DNA of 64,000 nt from the NCBI GenBank assembly GCA_025934735.1, contig JAICWP010000001.1, forward strand, positions 310,001 through 374,000, written 5' to 3'. The position numbers and the translations under genes were made by a program. The notes beneath the pieces were generated by a model. The model made no database searches and was not told the DNA's origin. It saw only the letters and a program-made list of their open reading frames with translations. How positions within the stretch are numbered: the first letter of the stretch is position 1; each line of letters begins with the position of its first letter. Positions 18,420 to 26,734 of this stretch are shown piece by piece. This DNA is from Terriglobales bacterium. GTDB lineage: Bacteria > Acidobacteriota > Terriglobia > Terriglobales > Acidobacteriaceae.

Positions 18420-19258
18420 TGAAAAAGAAAAACATGCCCGCCGCCGAGGCCGCTTCTGGGGCTCAGCCTGCGCCGCTGCGCGGCAAACGCATCGTCGTGA
18501 GCCGCGCCCGCGATCAGGCCGCGGCCCTCTCCTTTCGCTTGCGCGAACTGGGCGCCGAAGTTCTGGAGATTCCCTTGATCGAGATTCGGCCGCCCGCTTC
18601 CTTCCAGGCCCTCGACCAGGCGCTACAGCAGATTTCCGAATACGACTGGCTCATCCTCACCAGCGTGAATGGAGTGAAAGCGCTGGCCGAGCGCATTGGT
18701 AAGCTGGGGCTCGATCCCCTCAACCTGGTTCACCTCAAAATTGCCGCCATCGGACCGGCCACCGAGCAGGCCCTGGAAGAACTCCAATTGCAGGTGGACG
18801 TGGTGCCGGAAAAGTATGTGGCCGAAGCGGTGGTGAGCAGCTTGCGCGGCCAGGTGAAGGGTCAGCGCATCCTGCTGGTGCGCGCCAAGATCGCACGTGA
18901 CGTCATTCCCGATGAGTTGCGGCGCGCCGGCGCCCTGGTCAACGTGGTCGAAGCCTACGAAACCGTGGCGCCCGAGTCGTCGCGGGGCCTGCTGCGGTCG
19001 GCGCTGCAGGATGGCCCTCACCGCCCGGATGTGATTACCTTCACCAGCTCCTCCACGGTGCGCAACTTCGTTTCGTTACTGGAACTTAACACGAAGCGCG
19101 GCGGCCCTCGCCCCGCGCTCCTGGAGGGAACCAAGCTGGCTGCCATCGGCCCGGTCACCGCGGAAAACCTGCGCGACTCGGGCCTGCCGGTGGACATCGA
19201 AGCCCGCGAGTACACCATCCCCGGCCTGGTCCAGGCCATTGTCGCGGCTCTGGCTTAA
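18419..19258 (+). CDS. hemD: Uroporphyrinogen-III synthase
   Basis: A 279-residue protein of the HemD fold: GKRIVVSRARDQA opens the first domain after a short Ala/Lys-rich leader, YDWLILTSVNGVKAL marks the first substrate-cleft strand, and DVITFTSSSTVRNF with KLAAIGPVTAENLR the second. It cyclises hydroxymethylbilane to uroporphyrinogen III. It is the last gene of the heme operon here; the 3' end overlaps a convergent minus-strand gene by 4 bp. hemB, hemE and hemL are not in the window. Confidence 0.93.
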   Translation: MKKKNMPAAEAASGAQPAPLRGKRIVVSRARDQAAALSFRLRELGAEVLEIPLIEIRPPASFQALDQALQQISEYDWLILTSVNGVKALAERIGKLGLDPLNLVHLKIAAIGPATEQALEELQLQVDVVPEKYVAEAVVSSLRGQVKGQRILLVRAKIARDVIPDELRRAGALVNVVEAYETVAPESSRGLLRSALQDGPHRPDVITFTSSSTVRNFVSLLELNTKRGGPRPALLEGTKLAAIGPVTAENLRDSGLPVDIEAREYTIPGLVQAIVAALA

Positions 19259-19665
19259 GGCAGCTGCGGCGTGTCGCGGTGCCGCAGGTTCATGCCGAAG
19301 ACGGTGCCGGCGGTGTAGCCGACCTCGATCATGGGCAGAATCCGTTCCAGCTTGTGGTGGCCGGTGCGGTGCATCAGGTAGCTGGTCAGAACCGAGCCGC
19401 CCACGCTCAGCCCCCAGCTGTAGGCCGCCTGGCCGCCCCAGCCGCGGGTTACAAACTGCCGCGCCCAGGGGTTGCGCTCGATTCCATTGTGGCGATCGAG
19501 CACGTGGCGGGTGGTGAAAGCATCCGCCGTCTGCATGGCGAAGTTGGCGCTGTGGATGGCGATATTCCTCTTGTCCCAGAATTTGTGGTTGTGAAAGTCC
19601 AACGGCTGAACTTGCGCCAGGGCAGAAGAGCACCACAGCAGGGGAATCATTAGCAGAAAACGCAT
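19255..19665 (-). CDS. Exported hypothetical protein
   Basis: A protein of about 136 residues with a convincing signal peptide (MRFLLMIPLLWCSSALAQ), so probably periplasmic or outer-membrane. The mature part has NIAIHSANFAMQTADAFTTRHVLDRH, a Gly/Ser-rich hydrophobic stretch (WGLSVGGSVLTSYLMHRTGHHKLERI) and a GYTAGTVFGMNLRH end. No domain name is recognised with certainty. The ATG at 19665 has AAGGA 6 nt upstream; another ATG at 19671 is possible. It converges on hemD with a 4-bp overlap. Confidence 0.7.
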   Translation of the reverse strand: MRFLLMIPLLWCSSALAQVQPLDFHNHKFWDKRNIAIHSANFAMQTADAFTTRHVLDRHNGIERNPWARQFVTRGWGGQAAYSWGLSVGGSVLTSYLMHRTGHHKLERILPMIEVGYTAGTVFGMNLRHRDTPQLP

Positions 19666-19781
19666 AAACATCCTTGGCCGTATTCCGGCGATTTCATGCT
19701 AGGAGATTGGCCTGCGCCGGATGTGCACGAAGGGCGCACACGAAAGGCACGGCTTTCACTCGAAAGGGCAGGGCTTCGCCC

Positions 19782-19815
19782 GGTTTCAAGGTTTCAGAAG
19801 CTCAAGGTTTCGGCC
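19782..19815. repeat. GGTTTCAAG-type short tandem repeat
   Basis: Three loose copies of (A)GGTTTC(A) in a row, just before the GTG of the acetyltransferase gene. It belongs to the same degenerate 7-9 bp family seen at 26677-26734, 28758-28780 and 56391-56446. Confidence 0.5.
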
Positions 19816-19831
19816 TTCTACAATATCCCTT

Positions 19832-20317
19832 GTGACAGAAGCCGCTATTCGCCGCGCCACTCCGGAAGACATTCATGCCCTTGTCCAACTGGAACAGGCC
19901 ACAAGCACCGCCGCTCACTGGTCGCGCTCGCAATACGAGGCGATTTTTCAGGCCGACGCTCCGCCACGGCTTACATTAGTTGTGGAGAATGGCCAGCTAT
20001 CGGGCTTCCTGGTGGCCCAGGCTGCGGGCCCGGAGTGGGAGCTGGAAAACGTCGCGGTGGCGCCTGCGGCCCAGCGCCGGGGACTGGGAACCCAGTTGGT
20101 GCGGGCTCTTCTGCAGGAGGCTAACCGGCAGCATGCGGTGGCCATTCTTCTGGAAGTGCGCGCTTCTAATACCGCCGCTCGCCGCCTCTATGAGGGCTGC
20201 GGGTTTGTGCTGGCCGGAACTCGATCCCGCTACTATCAGAATCCGCAAGAAGACGCTATTTTGTACCGGTACAGCTTTAATGAATCTCCTCAAATGCATT
20301 CAGAGGAAAGGGTTTAA
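19832..20317 (+). CDS. GNAT-family N-acetyltransferase (RimI-like)
   Basis: A protein of about 161 residues with the GNAT fold. It has an N-terminal IRRATPEDIHALVQLE, then WELENVAVAPAAQRRGLGTQLV, where the RRGLG loop binds the acetyl-CoA pyrophosphate, then EVRASNTAARRLYEGCGF, typical of RimI. RimI acetylates the N-terminal alanine of ribosomal protein S18; the true substrate here is unproven. The GTG at 19832 starts the conserved fold. An upstream ATG (19721) would add 37 residues encoded by repeat-like DNA and is rejected. Confidence 0.85.
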   Translation: MTEAAIRRATPEDIHALVQLEQATSTAAHWSRSQYEAIFQADAPPRLTLVVENGQLSGFLVAQAAGPEWELENVAVAPAAQRRGLGTQLVRALLQEANRQHAVAILLEVRASNTAARRLYEGCGFVLAGTRSRYYQNPQEDAILYRYSFNESPQMHSEERV

Positions 20318-20461
20318 CTTGATTGACCTGGCCAGCAATTCCCAGATTAGGAAGAGGGCTGAACCCGCCGCGAAATTTGCGACCAGACCTGGAAAATCGG
20401 TTGAAGCGGCAAACCCAGGTGTGCTAGCGTGGGGCTAGAAGTTGACAGGAGGCCAAGCAGG

Positions 20462-20686
20462 ATGCTCTCTCCAAGAGACTTGCTGATGGCCAACCACGAC
20501 GAATTCCGCCGGTTGGCTCAAGAACACCTTCAGTACGCTCAACGCCTCGACGCACTCACCCAAAAAAGATATCTCAATGAAGATGAAAAGCTGGAGGAAG
20601 TCCGGCTTAAGAAGCTAAAACTGCGGCTCAAGGACCAGATGGAACTGATTGAGCGGCAGTATAGAACTGCCAATCAGGTCGCTTAA
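20462..20686 (+). CDS. DUF465 (YdcH-like) small protein
   Basis: A 74-residue, almost entirely helical protein of the YdcH/DUF465 type: HDEFRRLAQEHLQYAQRLDAL, a short turn (TQKRYLNEDEKLEE) and a basic helix (LKKLKLRLKDQME). Members form short antiparallel coiled coils with unknown function. The ATG at 20462 is chosen because AGGAGG lies about 10 nt upstream; an internal ATG at 20486 is the alternative. Confidence 0.8.
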   Translation: MLSPRDLLMANHDEFRRLAQEHLQYAQRLDALTQKRYLNEDEKLEEVRLKKLKLRLKDQMELIERQYRTANQVA

Positions 20687-20794
20687 TCGCCACTTCGCCT
20701 CTGGCCAGAGGCCCGAGGGCGGGTGTCTGTTCGCGCCCGAACCCCGCAACCCACCTGTTTCATAGAATCCGAGCATAGTCTGGGTCACTGCCCA

Positions 20795-20800
20795 TATAAT
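20795..20800 (+). promoter_or_regulatory. Candidate -10 box (TATAAT) just before psd
   Basis: A perfect TATAAT ends 12 nt before the psd ATG. If used, transcripts would have almost no 5' leader. There is no clear -35 box, so this is a weak candidate. Confidence 0.25.
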
Positions 20801-20812
20801 CTTTCCTATCTC

Positions 20813-21484
20813 ATGGTTCGGGACGGGTACTACTACGGGCTTGCCCTGTTTGGGGTAGCGGTGCTGGTGGGATGGCTCACAGCCCCGGCCTGGGGTCTGC
20901 CGGCGCTGGTGCTGGCCGCGTTTTTCCTCTGGTTTTTCCGTGATCCGGAGCGGGTGATCCCGACCGCCGCGGGAGCAGTGGTTTCGCCCGCCGATGGAAA
21001 AGTTACGGATGTTTCCATGGTCGAGGTGGAGGGAGCTGCCCGCCGCCGCGTCAGCATTTTCCTGAGCGTATTTGATGTGCACGTGAACCGCTCGCCGGTG
21101 GCCGGTGTGATCCGTGACGTGCGCTACCAGCGGGGCCAGTTCCGCAATGCCATGGGAGCGGCCAGCGCAGAGCACAACGAGCAGAACATTGTGACCGTTG
21201 ATGGGGGAGGCCAAAGCGTGGTCTTCAAGCAGATTGCGGGGTTGCTGGCGCGGCGCATTGTGTTCAGCAAAAAGATCGGCGATCGGGTGGAGCGCGGCCA
21301 ACGCGTGGGCATGATCAAATTCGGCTCCCGGACGGACGTTCTTCTGGACGCCACTGCCGATGTGAAGGTGAAGGTGGGAGATCGGGTGAAAGGCGGGTCC
21401 AGCGTACTGGCCTACGTCGGCAGCGAGCGCTCGGAGTTGCAGTCCACCCTGGCCTTTCACAGCCAACCCGGAGGTCTGAAATGA
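20813..21484 (+). CDS. psd: Phosphatidylserine decarboxylase proenzyme (short form)
   Basis: A 223-residue protein with a hydrophobic N-terminal anchor (two helices within residues 7-40), VVSPADGKV (proton-relay Asp region), [14 protein letters not shown] (catalytic His) and IKFGSRTDV. The FGS is the self-cleavage site, whose Ser becomes the pyruvoyl cofactor. It converts phosphatidylserine to phosphatidylethanolamine. The stop overlaps the pssA ATG (ATGA), placing the enzyme directly beside the one making its substrate. A longer frame from 20723 is rejected because the family begins at the membrane anchor. Confidence 0.95.
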   Translation: MVRDGYYYGLALFGVAVLVGWLTAPAWGLPALVLAAFFLWFFRDPERVIPTAAGAVVSPADGKVTDVSMVEVEGAARRRVSIFLSVFDVHVNRSPVAGVIRDVRYQRGQFRNAMGAASAEHNEQNIVTVDGGGQSVVFKQIAGLLARRIVFSKKIGDRVERGQRVGMIKFGSRTDVLLDATADVKVKVGDRVKGGSSVLAYVGSERSELQSTLAFHSQPGGLK

Positions 21485-22365
21485 CAGAACCGCCTTTTCC
21501 CATGCGGCGCAAGGAAGATGCTCCCTTTCGCGAAAAACGGCAGCGCAAAGGTGCATACCTGATTCCTTCGCTGTTCACCACCGCCAACATCGCGGCGGGT
21601 TATTACGCCATTTCGCAGGTCATCCAGGCCAGCGTGATGGAGCCGTGGCATTTCGACAACGCCGCCAAGGCCATCGGCCTGGCCATCATTTTCGATGCGC
21701 TGGACGGGTTTTTTGCCCGCATGACCCGTACTAGCAGCGATTTTGGCCGGGAATTGGACTCGCTGGCCGACGTGATCACCTTTGGCGTGGCCCCGGCCCT
21801 GTTGGCCTGGATGTGGGGCTTTCACCTCATGCCCCCGATGGCGCACGCCGAGTGGCACAGCGAGCTGATGCAGGCGGGCATTATTGCCAGTTTCGTGTTT
21901 CTAATGGCGGGCGCCAGCCGGCTGGCTCGCTTCAACATTCAAGTGAATCCGCAACCTTCCAATCCCGGTCGCCCAGGAAAAAAATATTTTGTGGGCATGC
22001 CCATTCCGGCGGGGGCGGGCGTGGTGGCTGCCGTTGTGCATTTTGCCGGCGGCGACCCCATCGCCCTGTGGTGGGTGGCCCTGATCTGGCTGGTGCTGAT
22101 GCTCAGCGCGGCCTTTCTCATGGTGAGCACGTGGCGTTTTTACAGCTTCAAGGATATCGACTGGCGCCGCCGCCATCCCTTCCGCCTGATCGTGGTGTTC
22201 GGGTTATTGTTCGCCGCTATCTGGTTCTTCTCCCGGCCGGTGCTGTTTCTGATTGCCATGACCTACATGCTCTCGGGCGTGTTCTGGCGGCTGATGTATG
22301 TGCTGCACCGCCGCGGCAGTCCGCCGCCCCCGCCGGCTTACACCGAAGCCACGGAGGTGCGATGA
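21481..22365 (+). CDS. pssA: CDP-diacylglycerol-serine O-phosphatidyltransferase
   Basis: A 294-residue polytopic membrane protein with the CDP-alcohol phosphotransferase signature (DGxxAR...G...D...D), seen as [27 protein letters not shown] in split form near residues 77-104. It makes phosphatidylserine from CDP-diacylglycerol and serine. The long N-terminal cytosolic leader ([17 protein letters not shown]) is basic. It overlaps psd before it and the Asd-like gene after it, each as ATGA. Confidence 0.93.
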   Translation: MTEPPFPMRRKEDAPFREKRQRKGAYLIPSLFTTANIAAGYYAISQVIQASVMEPWHFDNAAKAIGLAIIFDALDGFFARMTRTSSDFGRELDSLADVITFGVAPALLAWMWGFHLMPPMAHAEWHSELMQAGIIASFVFLMAGASRLARFNIQVNPQPSNPGRPGKKYFVGMPIPAGAGVVAAVVHFAGGDPIALWWVALIWLVLMLSAAFLMVSTWRFYSFKDIDWRRRHPFRLIVVFGLLFAAIWFFSRPVLFLIAMTYMLSGVFWRLMYVLHRRGSPPPPPAYTEATEVR

Positions 22366-23438
22366 AGCAAGATTCCAGATCGGCTCCGCCTTCACGGCCG
22401 CAATCGCCCGCTGCCGGCAGCTTTCGCGTGGCCATCGTGGGCGCAGCCACCCTGAAAGGCAAAGAACTGGGGGAGGTGCTGGGGGATCGCAATTTCCCCC
22501 GCCGCGACGTGAAGCTACTGGACGACGATGAGTCGCTGGGCCAGCTCGAGGCCGTGGGCGACGAGGTGAGCTTTGTGCAGGCGGTGCGCCCGGAGCACTT
22601 CGAAAAGGTGGACTTCGCCTTCTTCACGTCGGACGAAAGCTTTACCCGGCGCAACTGGGAACTGGCGCGGCGCGCGGGCAGCGCCATCGTGGACCTCTCT
22701 TTCGGGCTGGAGAACGTGCCCGGCGCCCTGCTGCGTTCACCCTGGGTGGAGCGGCAACTGGGGCGCAATTCGCCTCCGGATCTGGAGCCTGCGCCGGTGG
22801 TGGCGGCGCACCCTGCCGCCGTGGTTCTGGCGCTGCTGGTACTGCGGGCGCAGAAAGCAGGCAAACTGCGGTCGGCCACCGTGATGGTCTACGAACCGGC
22901 CTCAGAACAGGGCCGCCGCGGTGTGGACGAGTTGCATGAGCAGACGGTGAACCTGCTTTCTTTCCACGAACTGCCGCGGAAGGTTTTCGATACCCAGGTG
23001 GCCTTCAACCTGGTAGCGCGCTACGGAGAGAAGGCGCTGCCTTCGCTGGAAGCGGCGGAGCGGCGCGTACTCGATCATTACCGGCGCATCACCGCCGGCC
23101 AGGCCCTCGTGCCTGCCCTGATGCTGGTACAGGCTCCCGTCTTCCACGGACACGCCTTCTCCATTTACTTTGAGATGGAGGAGAGTTTGTCGGTGGGCGA
23201 CATGGCGCAGGCGCTGGCCGGGGAACACGTGGTAGTGAGCCGGGGGGCGGAGGAATCGCCCAGCACGATCACCGCGGCCGGACAGGCAGATATCCTGCTG
23301 ACCTGCCGCCGCGATGGCAGCCATGAGAATGGCATCTGGGTGTGGGCGGCCGCCGACAACCTGAGAATTGTGGCCAACACTGCCGTGGAAATTGCGGAGG
23401 AGATGGCCACAGCCCGTCCGCGAGGCAAGATCCAGTGA
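22362..23438 (+). CDS. Aspartate-semialdehyde dehydrogenase-like protein without catalytic Cys
   Basis: A 358-residue protein with the semialdehyde dehydrogenase fold. A Rossmann start RVAIVGAATLKGKELGEVL sits near residue 22, AFFTSDESFTRR follows, and a C-terminal dimerisation half contains APVFHGHAFSI. True Asd enzymes carry a nucleophilic Cys after the mid-domain Asn-Pro; here that region reads VVAAHPAAVVLAL, with no Cys. It resembles Usg-1-type Asd homologues of unknown function. Overlaps (ATGA, then GTGA) lock it between pssA and lptE. Confidence 0.8.
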   Translation: MKQDSRSAPPSRPQSPAAGSFRVAIVGAATLKGKELGEVLGDRNFPRRDVKLLDDDESLGQLEAVGDEVSFVQAVRPEHFEKVDFAFFTSDESFTRRNWELARRAGSAIVDLSFGLENVPGALLRSPWVERQLGRNSPPDLEPAPVVAAHPAAVVLALLVLRAQKAGKLRSATVMVYEPASEQGRRGVDELHEQTVNLLSFHELPRKVFDTQVAFNLVARYGEKALPSLEAAERRVLDHYRRITAGQALVPALMLVQAPVFHGHAFSIYFEMEESLSVGDMAQALAGEHVVVSRGAEESPSTITAAGQADILLTCRRDGSHENGIWVWAAADNLRIVANTAVEIAEEMATARPRGKIQ

Positions 23439-23959
23439 AGCGCGGCGCAGCGATGCTGCTGGCGGCCTGCCTGGCCGTAATCCTCACCAGTTGTGGCTAT
23501 CATGAGGCTGGGCACAACAACAAGCTGCCCACCGAGCTGCATACGCTGGCCATTCCAGTGTTTGTGAACACTTCCCAGACCTACCGCATCGAGCAGGACC
23601 TGACGGCGGCGGTAGTGCACGAATTCGTCGCTCGCACCCGCTACCACGTGGTCAGCCGGGAGGATCGCTCGGCCGACGCCACCCTGCGGGGAACGGTTCT
23701 GTATGCGGCGGTGGGTCCGCTCACTTTGGATTCGCGCACTGGGCGCGTGGCCACGGTATTAGTGCAGGTAGGAATCAAGGCCACTCTCACCGACAAAGGT
23801 GGCAAGGTCCTTTATGACAATCCCAGCTATGTCTTCCGCGAGCAATACCAGATAAGCAGTTCGCCTTCCAGCTTTTTTCAGGAACAGTCGCCGGCGATGG
23901 AGCGGCTGTCGCGCGATTTCGCAGGCGCCCTGGTCAGCGATGTTCTGGAGACCTACTGA
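23435..23959 (+). CDS. lptE: LPS-assembly lipoprotein LptE
   Basis: A 174-residue protein beginning at a GTG that overlaps the previous stop (GTGA). It has a lipoprotein signal peptide ending in LTSC followed by GYHEAG, the characteristic LptE start. The ALAIPVFVN-like stretch (LHTLAIPVFVNTSQTYRIE), LRGTVLY and a C-terminal helix complete the LptE fold. LptE plugs and helps assemble LptD for LPS export at the outer membrane. The stop shares a base with the holA ATG, the common lptE-holA arrangement. Confidence 0.9.
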   Translation: MKRGAAMLLAACLAVILTSCGYHEAGHNNKLPTELHTLAIPVFVNTSQTYRIEQDLTAAVVHEFVARTRYHVVSREDRSADATLRGTVLYAAVGPLTLDSRTGRVATVLVQVGIKATLTDKGGKVLYDNPSYVFREQYQISSSPSSFFQEQSPAMERLSRDFAGALVSDVLETY

Positions 23960-25083
23960 TGCGCGCGTTTGCCCCATCCGAGCGTTTTGTAGCCGAGGTG
24001 AACAGCCGCAAGCTGCGCCCTGCCTACGTTTTTGTTGGGGATGAGAGCTTTTTCCGCCGGCGCTGCCGCGAGGCTGTACTGCAGGCCCTGGTGCCCGCCG
24101 ACCTGCGCGACTTCGCGCTTTATGAGTTTGACTTGGGGGAAACCGAACTGGGCGAAATTCTGGATCGGGCGCGTACACCCTCGCTCATGGCTCCTTTCCA
24201 GGTGTTTTTCATTCGCGGGGTGAAGAACCTGTACGGGCGCGGGTCGCACGAGGCCGAATTCGAGGCCATCGAGGTGTACGTCAAGAATCCCAATCCAGAC
24301 GCGCTGCTGATTTTTGTCGCCGACCACATCAGCATTCCCGCCGATGTTCGCCGCATGGAGCTAACCGACAAGGAGCGCTACGAAAAAATTCGTGAGACCC
24401 TGGGCGATTATTGCGGCATCGTGGAACTGGCCAGGGTGGAAGAGAACGAAGCTGTGCGCTGGCTGACCGAGCAGGCCGCGCAAGACGGGGCAAAGATTGA
24501 TTCCGACGCCGCTCGTGAAATGGTGGACGCGCTGGGCGGCGATATGACCATGCTCGCCGGCGAATTGGAAAAGCTGCTGCTCTTTGTCGGCGAGAAAAAA
24601 CGAATCACATTAGGCGATGTTGAAACCATGGTGCTGGCCGCCAAGCAGCGCTCATTGTACGAGCTGACCGACGCCATTTCCGCCAAGGACAGGGTGAAAG
24701 CGCTGCAGGTGCTGGATGCCATTCTCTCCACTGGGGAAGGCGAAGATGCGGCTATCGGCCATCTCTATATGCTCGCCAAGAGTTTTCGCCAGATGCTGGT
24801 TATCCTGGAGCGCAACGTGCGCGATACTCGCATGCTGTGGGCCGCACTGTGGCAGGGTTTTCGAGTTCCGCCCTTTGCCGCCGAGGACATCATCAAGCAG
24901 GCGCGGCGCTACAAATCCAAACGGGAGCTGACACGCGCCATCCGACTGGTGGCCCGCGCTGACCTCGCCCTGCGCTCCAATCCCGCCGGCAAGCGCCTGG
25001 TCCTGGAAAAGCTGGTGCTGGACCTTACCGCCGAGGCGCAGCCCGTCGCGCCGGGCTGGCAGCAGGAACAGCTGCCGGTGTGA
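23959..25083 (+). CDS. holA: DNA polymerase III delta subunit
   Basis: A 374-residue protein with the HolA AAA+-like organisation: RPAYVFVGDESFFRRRCREA at the N-terminus, FFIRGVKNLYG, ALLIFVADH, then the helical collar region containing LGGDMTMLAGELEKLLLF and a C-terminal RSLYELTDAI...ALQVLDAIL. Delta opens the beta clamp in the clamp loader. It is the last gene of the psd-pssA-Asd-like-lptE-holA run, and the TGATG junction with lptE implies coupled translation. Confidence 0.93.
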   Translation: MRAFAPSERFVAEVNSRKLRPAYVFVGDESFFRRRCREAVLQALVPADLRDFALYEFDLGETELGEILDRARTPSLMAPFQVFFIRGVKNLYGRGSHEAEFEAIEVYVKNPNPDALLIFVADHISIPADVRRMELTDKERYEKIRETLGDYCGIVELARVEENEAVRWLTEQAAQDGAKIDSDAAREMVDALGGDMTMLAGELEKLLLFVGEKKRITLGDVETMVLAAKQRSLYELTDAISAKDRVKALQVLDAILSTGEGEDAAIGHLYMLAKSFRQMLVILERNVRDTRMLWAALWQGFRVPPFAAEDIIKQARRYKSKRELTRAIRLVARADLALRSNPAGKRLVLEKLVLDLTAEAQPVAPGWQQEQLPV

Positions 25084-25154
25084 AGAACAGCTGTTGATCG
25101 TTGGCCGTTCGGCGCCTGCGTAACCCTGGTCATTGCTCGTCAAATACAAAATGT

Positions 25155-25246
25155 CATCCTGCGGAAGCGCCGGTACAGCGAGAGCCTGTCCTGAGCTTGC
25201 CAAAGGGCGAGCTCGACCGAAGGACCTATGCATTTCTGTTTAGCGG
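25155..25246. repeat. Dispersed intergenic repeat (TCCTGAGC ... CTATGCATTT type), copy 2
   Basis: It contains GTCATCCTGCGGAAGCG, CCTGTCCTGAGCTTGCC, AAAGGGCGAGCTCG and GAAGGACCTATGCATTTCTG. It shares its main blocks with the copy at 7770-7870. It fills the convergent gap between holA and the MidA-like gene and just touches the end of the latter. Confidence 0.65.
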
Positions 25247-26355
25247 GCAAATTTCAGCCCACTCAATCGCCGGGCGCTGCCGGCATCCACTCCCTTGCTC
25301 ATCACCAACACGTGAAAGCGCTCGCCCATGCCGGCGGGTGTAACCAGGTGCTTGAGCTGTAGCGCCACTTTGGCTTGCTCCTGCGGGAGGCGGGTTTCTT
25401 CGAAGGCATCCGCAAACTGGTTAGCTTCGCCGATGCCCATCAGAAACTGCGCCTGGGTGAGGAGCGCGCGCGGCTCGAGTCCGCCCTCCCGGGCAGCCGC
25501 CTGCAAGGCAGTGAAGTTCACGTGCGCGGTTATGTCCTGTTCGCCGGGAGCTTCGTAGGGGCTGGCGCTGATGGTGTGGCGGCGGACGGCGGTTACGGTG
25601 CCGCGGTGCCGGCCGGCCAGTTGTTCGTCGCGCGTGTAGCCGTAATCGATCGCCATCACGAAACCGCAGCCCAGCCGCTGTGCGAGCTTTCGCATAGATT
25701 CCTGCGCCGCGAGCGCCGCTTCCACCCGCTCGCCCGCTTCGGGGTGGACACTATAGCGGTCCAGGTAATCTAGCGCCGCCGCTGACGTCGGCACAAAGTC
25801 TTCCACGAAGCGGCCCTGCTCGCAGCCCACGCGCAATTCGCCGCGATGTGAAACGACCTCCACCGGCAGCGCGTCGAAAAATTCATTGGCAAAAATGATG
25901 GCCGAAATCGTTGGCTCTGCCGGCAGCTTTTCAAGTATTGTGGCTCTCCCGGTCTCGATATGCCGTCGAAGCGTTTCCTCCAGCCGCCGACGTAAGGCCG
26001 GAGAGGATTCCACCAGCACATAACTCACTGCCTGAAAAAAATCCGCAAATTTCTTTTCCGACCAGTCCAGCACATCCTGGGCAAAGAGCCCGCGGCCGGG
26101 CCCGAGTTCCACTATCCGCAAGGCAGATGGCGAGCCCAGCGCTAGCCACATCTCGTTGAACTGGCGCGCCAGCAAGCGTCCGAAAACCGCATGCACGTCG
26201 CTGGAGGTGTAAAAATCGCCGGTCTTGCCGAACTGCTGCGCGTGGGCCGCGTAGTAGCCCAGTTCCGGGTCGTACAGGCACATCTCCATGTAGCGGGAGA
26301 AGGGAATGGGGCCGCGGCGCCGAATCTCCTCTTCAATTTTCTGGCGCAGCCTCAC
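25240..26355 (-). CDS. SAM-dependent methyltransferase, MidA/NDUFAF7 family (DUF185)
   Basis: A 371-residue protein with the MidA pattern: RGPIPFSRYMEMCLYDPELGYY near residue 14, GDFYTSSDVHAVFGRLLARQF, the SAM-binding IVELGPGRGLFAQDV, then FANEFFDALPV and AIDYGYTRDE. The mitochondrial relative NDUFAF7 methylates an arginine of complex I; bacterial substrates are not established. The GTG at 26355 overlaps the stop of the small upstream gene (GTGA), which decides the start against an ATG at 26457. Confidence 0.88.
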   Translation of the reverse strand: MRLRQKIEEEIRRRGPIPFSRYMEMCLYDPELGYYAAHAQQFGKTGDFYTSSDVHAVFGRLLARQFNEMWLALGSPSALRIVELGPGRGLFAQDVLDWSEKKFADFFQAVSYVLVESSPALRRRLEETLRRHIETGRATILEKLPAEPTISAIIFANEFFDALPVEVVSHRGELRVGCEQGRFVEDFVPTSAAALDYLDRYSVHPEAGERVEAALAAQESMRKLAQRLGCGFVMAIDYGYTRDEQLAGRHRGTVTAVRRHTISASPYEAPGEQDITAHVNFTALQAAAREGGLEPRALLTQAQFLMGIGEANQFADAFEETRLPQEQAKVALQLKHLVTPAGMGERFHVLVMSKGVDAGSARRLSGLKFAR

Positions 26356-26654
26356 AGGCCTTCGCGCTGCCGCTGGGCGCGATCCTGGGGCGTGCGCGAG
26401 AACATTTCGATGATGTAGTCGTGCAGACAAGCATAGAGCTGGTGCTGGAAGCTCCACTCGAACTGCGGGTGGTCGAGGTCGCGGGGGTGCAGGTCGAAAT
26501 AGTAGGTGTGTACGGGCACGGGCGGATGCTTGAAGTTGATGATGACCTCGACCGCATCGCCTTTAACGCGCGCGTCGAAGCTCACCAGCGGGTGCTCGTA
26601 AAGGCGCAATTGCTCGAGCACGCGCTCCAGGCGAGGATTGGCAGAATCGGGCAC
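26352..26654 (-). CDS. Small hypothetical protein
   Basis: A 100-residue protein with GTG start. It reads RLERVLEQLRLYEHPLVSF, a beta segment (DAVEVIINFKHPPVPVHTYYFD) and an aromatic region, FEWSFQHQLYACLHDYI. No named domain is recognised. It overlaps the MidA-like methyltransferase gene by 4 bp (GTGA), so the two products are probably made together. Codon use is like the neighbours. Confidence 0.7.
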   Translation of the reverse strand: MPDSANPRLERVLEQLRLYEHPLVSFDARVKGDAVEVIINFKHPPVPVHTYYFDLHPRDLDHPQFEWSFQHQLYACLHDYIIEMFSRTPQDRAQRQREGL

Positions 26655-26676
26655 GGGAAGATTGTAGAGGATACCG

Positions 26677-26734
26677 GTTTCAAAATTTCAAAGGTTCGGA
26701 AGTTTCAAAGTTGCGATTACCAACTAGCAACTAC
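26677..26734. repeat. GTTTCAAA / AACTAGC short repeats
   Basis: Loose head-to-tail copies of (G)TTTCAAA followed by CAACTAGCAACTA, between the small hypothetical gene and tsaB. It belongs to the degenerate heptamer-like family that recurs in several gaps of this window. Confidence 0.5.
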
